A DNA stretch of 64,000 nt, from assembly GCA_003574685.1 (NCBI GenBank), contig QOCQ01000009.1, positions 62,001-126,000 of the forward strand. Direction: 5' to 3'. This stretch comes from Rhodospirillaceae bacterium SYSU D60007. GTDB lineage: Bacteria; Pseudomonadota; Alphaproteobacteria; Reyranellales; Reyranellaceae. This document shows, piece after piece, positions 60,347 to 64,000 of this stretch (its first letter is position 1; each line of letters opens with the position of its first letter). Under the pieces are notes generated by a model. It made no database searches, had not been told where the DNA came from, and saw only the letters and a list, made by a program, of their open reading frames with translations. Made by a program: the position numbers and the translations under genes.

Positions 60347-62119
60347 TTACTGCCACAGCGGCGGCAGGGGTGGGAGGCGCATGGCGTCGGCGTGCCAGTA
60401 GAGGCCGAGCGCGTTGAGGCGGCGCAGCAGGGCTTGGGCGGACGCGCCGGCACCAACAGCAAGCCGCGGCGAACGGTCATCGTCGCCGAAAAGCAGTGCC
60501 ATGAAACGGTCGAAGGGATCGCGCTCGGCCGGATAGCGCCGGACCTGCACCATGCGGCTGGCGGGGATGTTCGCGCGCACCTTGGCAAGCGCTATGGCGT
60601 CGTGCAGGCCGCCCATCTCGTCGACCAGCCCGGCGGCCTTTGCCTGCGCGCCGGTGAAGACCCGGCCGCGCGCCGCCTGGTCCAGCCGCGCCGCATCCAG
60701 CGTGCGCGCCGCCGCGACCTTGGCTGTGAAGTCGCGATAGATGCGGTCGAGCTGGCGATCGACAATGGCCTGCTGCTCGGGCGTGAAGGAATGCAGGGGC
60801 GAGTACATCGCGGCGTTGGCGCCAACCGTCAGCGTCTCGACATTGATGCCCAGCGACTCGACCAGATCGCTCACGACTGGCTTGGCCGAGAACACGCCGA
60901 TTGAGCCGGTGATGCTGGCGGGCTGGGCCATGATCACGTCGGCCGGCAGCGCGGCGAAATAGCCGCCAGACGCCGCGACGTCGCCGATCGACACGATCAC
61001 CGGCTTGCCGGCCGCCCGCGCGCGCTCCAGCGCACGGCGCAGCGTGTCCGACGCGACGTAGGAGCCGCCCGGCGAGTCGAGGCGCACGACCAGCGCCTTG
61101 ACGTTGCCGTCGCGCGCGGCGGCCTCGATCGCCTTCACGATGCGATCGGCCGCCAGCAGCGTGTCGCTCTGCAGTGGCGCATCCTCTGGATCGCTCGAGA
61201 CAATGGTGCCGGTGGCCACGATCAGCGCGATGGCTTCCTCGGAAACCTCGCCGTCGCGCGGCAGTGACGCGTAGTCGCCCAGCGGGAAGAGACCGGCGCC
61301 GTTGCCGGCAGTGGCCAGCACCTCGCCGCGTGCCTCGTCGCGGTAGAGCGTGCGATCCAGCAGCTTCGCCTGCATGGCGTCGGGCGCGGGCAGCGGCGCC
61401 CGGTCGATGAGGCCGCGCACATCGGATGCGGACACGCCGCGCGCCGAGGCGATGTCGTTCACCATCTGCTCGAACAGGCCATCCAGCAATTGCCGCAGGT
61501 TCTCGCGGTGCGCCGGCGTGAAGCCGGTTTCGGTGAAACTGTTGGGCGCCGTCTTGTACTCCATGCGCCGGCCGCCCTCGACCGTTATGCCGATCCGGTC
61601 GAGTGCGTCCTTGAGGAACGGCACCTGCGCCGCCAGGCCGACGACGGCAAAGTCACCCGAGGGTTGCACCCAGATCTTCTCGAAGGCGGTCGCGAGATAG
61701 TAGTTCTGCAGCGCGCCTATCCCACCCCCGAAGCTATCGGTGTAAGCGATGGCGAACTTGCCGGCGGTGCGGAACACGTTGATGGCATCCCGCAGCTCCT
61801 GCACCGACGCCAGCCCCGGCGCATCATCGCCGAGCACCGCGATCATGCCCGCCACCCTCGGATCCGCCGCGGCGCGGTGAAGCTGGGCGACGGTCTGCGA
61901 CAGGCCCGGCTGGCGCGCGCCGAACAGGTCAAGGCCCAGCGCCGTGCCACCGGAGGTGCTCTCCTGCGGCAATTGCCGCCAGTCCACTTCAAGCACGATG
62001 CGTGCGGGCGGCGCCGGCCGGCCGCCATCGGCGAGCGTGAACAGCGCCACGATGCCGCCGACGCCCAGCAGCGCGATGAACCCGATGACCGCCAGAAGCC
62101 CGACCAAAAACCGCCGCAT
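60347..62119 (-). CDS. sppA: Signal peptide peptidase SppA, 67K type
   Basis: 590 residues. An N-terminal membrane anchor (LVGLLAVIGFIALLGVGGIV) and two S49 protease domains in tandem. The split Ser-Lys dyad is kept: Lys121 (TAGKFAIAYTD) in the first half and Ser384 (GDVAASGGYFAAL) in the second, with ASITGSIGVF after it. Degrades leftover signal peptides in the inner membrane. Full length. Confidence 0.96.
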   Translation of the reverse strand: MRRFLVGLLAVIGFIALLGVGGIVALFTLADGGRPAPPARIVLEVDWRQLPQESTSGGTALGLDLFGARQPGLSQTVAQLHRAAADPRVAGMIAVLGDDAPGLASVQELRDAINVFRTAGKFAIAYTDSFGGGIGALQNYYLATAFEKIWVQPSGDFAVVGLAAQVPFLKDALDRIGITVEGGRRMEYKTAPNSFTETGFTPAHRENLRQLLDGLFEQMVNDIASARGVSASDVRGLIDRAPLPAPDAMQAKLLDRTLYRDEARGEVLATAGNGAGLFPLGDYASLPRDGEVSEEAIALIVATGTIVSSDPEDAPLQSDTLLAADRIVKAIEAAARDGNVKALVVRLDSPGGSYVASDTLRRALERARAAGKPVIVSIGDVAASGGYFAALPADVIMAQPASITGSIGVFSAKPVVSDLVESLGINVETLTVGANAAMYSPLHSFTPEQQAIVDRQLDRIYRDFTAKVAAARTLDAARLDQAARGRVFTGAQAKAAGLVDEMGGLHDAIALAKVRANIPASRMVQVRRYPAERDPFDRFMALLFGDDDRSPRLAVGAGASAQALLRRLNALGLYWHADAMRLPPLPPLWQ

Positions 62120-62141
62120 GCCTGCGTCTCCTCAGGACTTT

Positions 62142-62266
62142 CCTTCCCCCGGAGGGGGAAGGTGGCGCGCCAGCGCCGGAAGGGGGATGCCTCAACCAGC
62201 ACGACGCCGAACGTGTTGCACCATCCCCCTTCCGCCCTTCGGGCACCTTCCCCCTCCGGGGGAAGG
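62142..62266. repeat. Palindromic dispersed repeat, family A-like variant
   Basis: CCTTCCCCCGGAGGGGGAAG and its copy at the far end, with inner arms GGAAGGGGGATG and CATCCCCCTTCC. It shares layout and the GCCCTTCGGGCACCTTC core with family A but differs at the tips. Lies between sppA and the ABC permease gene. Confidence 0.8.
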
Positions 62267-62310
62267 CCGACCGTAGTGGCGAATAGTGTCGGATGCCAGC
62301 GTGCCTCTGT

Positions 62311-63237
62311 TCAACGTTCTGCCCTCGGGTCGAGGGCGTCTTGCAGGCCGTCGCCGACGAAGTTGAAGGCGATGACCGTGATTAAGATCATCAGGCCAGG
62401 CCACAGAGCCAGCAGCGGCGCGCTCCAGACGAAATCCTGCGCGCCGGTCAGCATGTTGCCCCAGCTCGCATGCGGCGGCTGCACGCCCAGGCCGAGGAAG
62501 CTCAGCACCGATTCGAACAGCACGATATTGCCCACTGACAGCGTGGTCGCGACCACGATCGGCGAGGCCGCGTTGGGCAGGATGTGGCGGAACATCAGCC
62601 GCAGCGGCGAGGCACCCAGTGCGGTCGCGGCGCGCACGAAGTCGCGCGCTTTCAGCGACAGCGTCTCGGCGCGTACGAGGCGCGCCACGGTGGTCCAGCC
62701 CGTCAGCGCCACGATGACGATGATGCGATAGAGCGAGAGCTGGTCGGACTGCGCCACTTCGGCGGGCACGCCCAGCTTGGTGACATCGACCGCCGCGAGC
62801 ACGATCAGCAGCGGCAGTAGCGGCAGCGCGATGACGCCGTCGGTGAGCCGCATCAGCAGCGAGTCGAGCCGGCCACCGACGAAGCCGGCCACCACGCCGA
62901 TGGCCGCGCCGATCACGGCCGACAGCAGCGCCGCCGCCAGCGCCACCAGCAGCGAGACACGTCCGCCCTGCAGCAGGCGCTGGAAGACGTCGCGCCCGAC
63001 ATCGTCGGTGCCCAGCCAGTGGCGCGCCGAGGGTGGCTCCAGTCGCGCCAGCAGGTCGGTGGCGGTGGGGTCGATGCCGCGCCAGGCAGCGATCCAGGGA
63101 CCGGCCATGGCGAGCGCCGCCAGCAGCACCAGCAGCGCCAGCGACCACAAAGCCAGCCGGTGGGCGCAGAAGCGCCGCCATGCGCGCTGCCCCGGTGTGC
63201 GTGCGCCCGCTATCTCCAGAACGGTGCCGGCCGTCAT
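62311..63237 (-). CDS. ABC transporter permease (DppC/OppC type), second importer
   Basis: 308 residues. RLALWSLALLVLLAALAMAG as the first membrane segment, then the family's HWLGTDDVGRDVFQRLLQGG periplasmic stretch, five more segments and the loop LSLKARDFVRAATALGASPL. Its start overlaps the stop of the upstream permease by 4 bases (63234-63237). Confidence 0.93.
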   Translation of the reverse strand: MTAGTVLEIAGARTPGQRAWRRFCAHRLALWSLALLVLLAALAMAGPWIAAWRGIDPTATDLLARLEPPSARHWLGTDDVGRDVFQRLLQGGRVSLLVALAAALLSAVIGAAIGVVAGFVGGRLDSLLMRLTDGVIALPLLPLLIVLAAVDVTKLGVPAEVAQSDQLSLYRIIVIVALTGWTTVARLVRAETLSLKARDFVRAATALGASPLRLMFRHILPNAASPIVVATTLSVGNIVLFESVLSFLGLGVQPPHASWGNMLTGAQDFVWSAPLLALWPGLMILITVIAFNFVGDGLQDALDPRAER

Positions 63238-64000
63238 CGCTCGCCCTGCAGGCGCACGCGCGGATCAAGCCACGCGTAGCCGAGATCGGCCAGCAGGCTG
63301 CCTGCCAGGGTTGCCGCGGTCGCCAGCAGCAGGCCGACCAGCGCCAGATTGTAGTCATTGCCCATGATGGCGTCGTAGATCGCCTTGCCCATGCCCGGCC
63401 GCGCGAACATGGTCTCGGTGATCAGGGCGCCCGAGAACAGGCCGCCAAACGACAGCGCCAGCACGGTGAGCGTGGGTGCGAGCGCGCCGCGCAAGGCATG
63501 GCGGCGCACCACGTCGCGCTCGGACAGACCCTTCGCCCGCGCCGTGCGGATATGGTCCTGCCGCATCACCTCGATGGTGGCGGCGCGCACGAAGCGGGTG
63601 TAGTGCCCGACATGCGTCAGCACCAGCACGGCCACCGGCATCAGCAGGTGGCGCATGCCGTCGAGCAATCCTTCGCCGGTACCGCTGGCGGGCAGCCAGC
63701 CCAGCAGCACCGCGAACAGCATGATCAGCAACAGCGCCAGCCAGAAGGGCGGCACGGAAATGCCGGCGAAGCACAGCAGGTTGACGCTGTAGTCCGCCGC
63801 CGAGCGCGGCCGGCGCGCGGCCAGCATGCCGATCGGCAGGGCGATCGCGGCTGACACCAGAAGCGACACGCCCATCAGCAGCAGCGTGTCGGCCAGCCGC
63901 GGCAGCAGCACCTCCAGCACCGGCCGCGAAAAGGAGCGCGAATAGCCGAGATCACCCCCCAGCGCCGCGCCCAGCCAGCTCAGGTAGCGGGCGGGCAGGG
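63234..64000 (-). CDS. ABC transporter permease (DppB/OppB type), 5' end beyond window
   Basis: The reading frame is open to the right edge, so the first part of the gene is outside; about 255 codons are present. LPARYLSWLGAALGGDLGYS then SRSFSRPVLEV is the DppB periplasmic part, followed by membrane segments and the coupling loop HIRTARAKGLSERDVVRRHA. The GTG at 63920 is internal. ATPase and binding-protein genes of this second importer must lie outside the window, since sppA is on the other side. Confidence 0.93.
   Translation of the reverse strand, partial: LPARYLSWLGAALGGDLGYSRSFSRPVLEVLLPRLADTLLLMGVSLLVSAAIALPIGMLAARRPRSAADYSVNLLCFAGISVPPFWLALLLIMLFAVLLGWLPASGTGEGLLDGMRHLLMPVAVLVLTHVGHYTRFVRAATIEVMRQDHIRTARAKGLSERDVVRRHALRGALAPTLTVLALSFGGLFSGALITETMFARPGMGKAIYDAIMGNDYNLALVGLLLATAATLAGSLLADLGYAWLDPRVRLQGER

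Overview
The window is GC-rich and almost fully coding. Its gene content points to an alphaproteobacterium: a histone-deacetylase-like gene followed by xseB, ispA and dxs, with tlyA close by, single-subunit GatB, Tat-exported enzymes and palindromic intergenic repeats. A Rhodospirillales or Hyphomicrobiales member (for example Reyranella-like) would fit, but I cannot place it more precisely from sequence alone. There is no phage gene, transposase or CRISPR array.

Layout. Positions 1-8954 hold two regulators (LysR, cut by the left edge; DeoR) and a minus-strand operon of a serine hydrolase and a complete peptide-type ABC importer. Positions 9046-14557 hold three secreted 'cyclase' (PF04199-type) hydrolases, two of them a recent tandem duplication, around a divergent CobW-type GTPase with a His-rich metal-binding stretch, then an AHL-lactonase-like metallo-hydrolase and gatB. 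Positions 16345-23202 run mostly on the plus strand: a small secreted protein, two YfcG-type glutathione transferases, an amidohydrolase / YtkA-like / di-haem peroxidase triad, and a dimethylformamidase-like protein. A tRNA-Ser(GCU) at 23395 is followed by about 1.3 kb of decayed sequence with a caiB pseudogene fragment and two HigA-type antitoxins without visible toxins.

Positions 25047-32485 carry a CaiB CoA-transferase, an amidase with its AtzG-like small partner, a VapBC/FitAB-type toxin-antitoxin pair, a cluster of small charged orphan proteins, ExoD and a mandelate-racemase-type enzyme. Positions 32830-42609 carry an acyl-CoA ligase, a membrane protein overlapping a pyruvate-oxidase-like ThDP enzyme, a PRC-barrel protein, a secreted protein built from four cysteine repeats, SoxR with a near-canonical SoxR promoter facing a VOC gene, and an orphan TRAP binding protein. 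Positions 42781-48375 hold AMP nucleosidase, a LysR / hydrolase / SDR group and an IclR regulator.

Positions 48644-52732 are the HDAC-like, xseB, ispA, dxs operon for isoprenoid precursors. A MATE exporter and an MBOAT plus two SGNH hydrolases plus a small membrane protein (a likely O-acetylation module for an envelope polymer) and an SDR lie between dxs and tlyA. The window closes with sppA and the start of a second peptide ABC importer. At least four families of palindromic repeats of about 50-155 bp are scattered between genes, mostly where genes converge; one copy lies inside the 5' end of a coding sequence.
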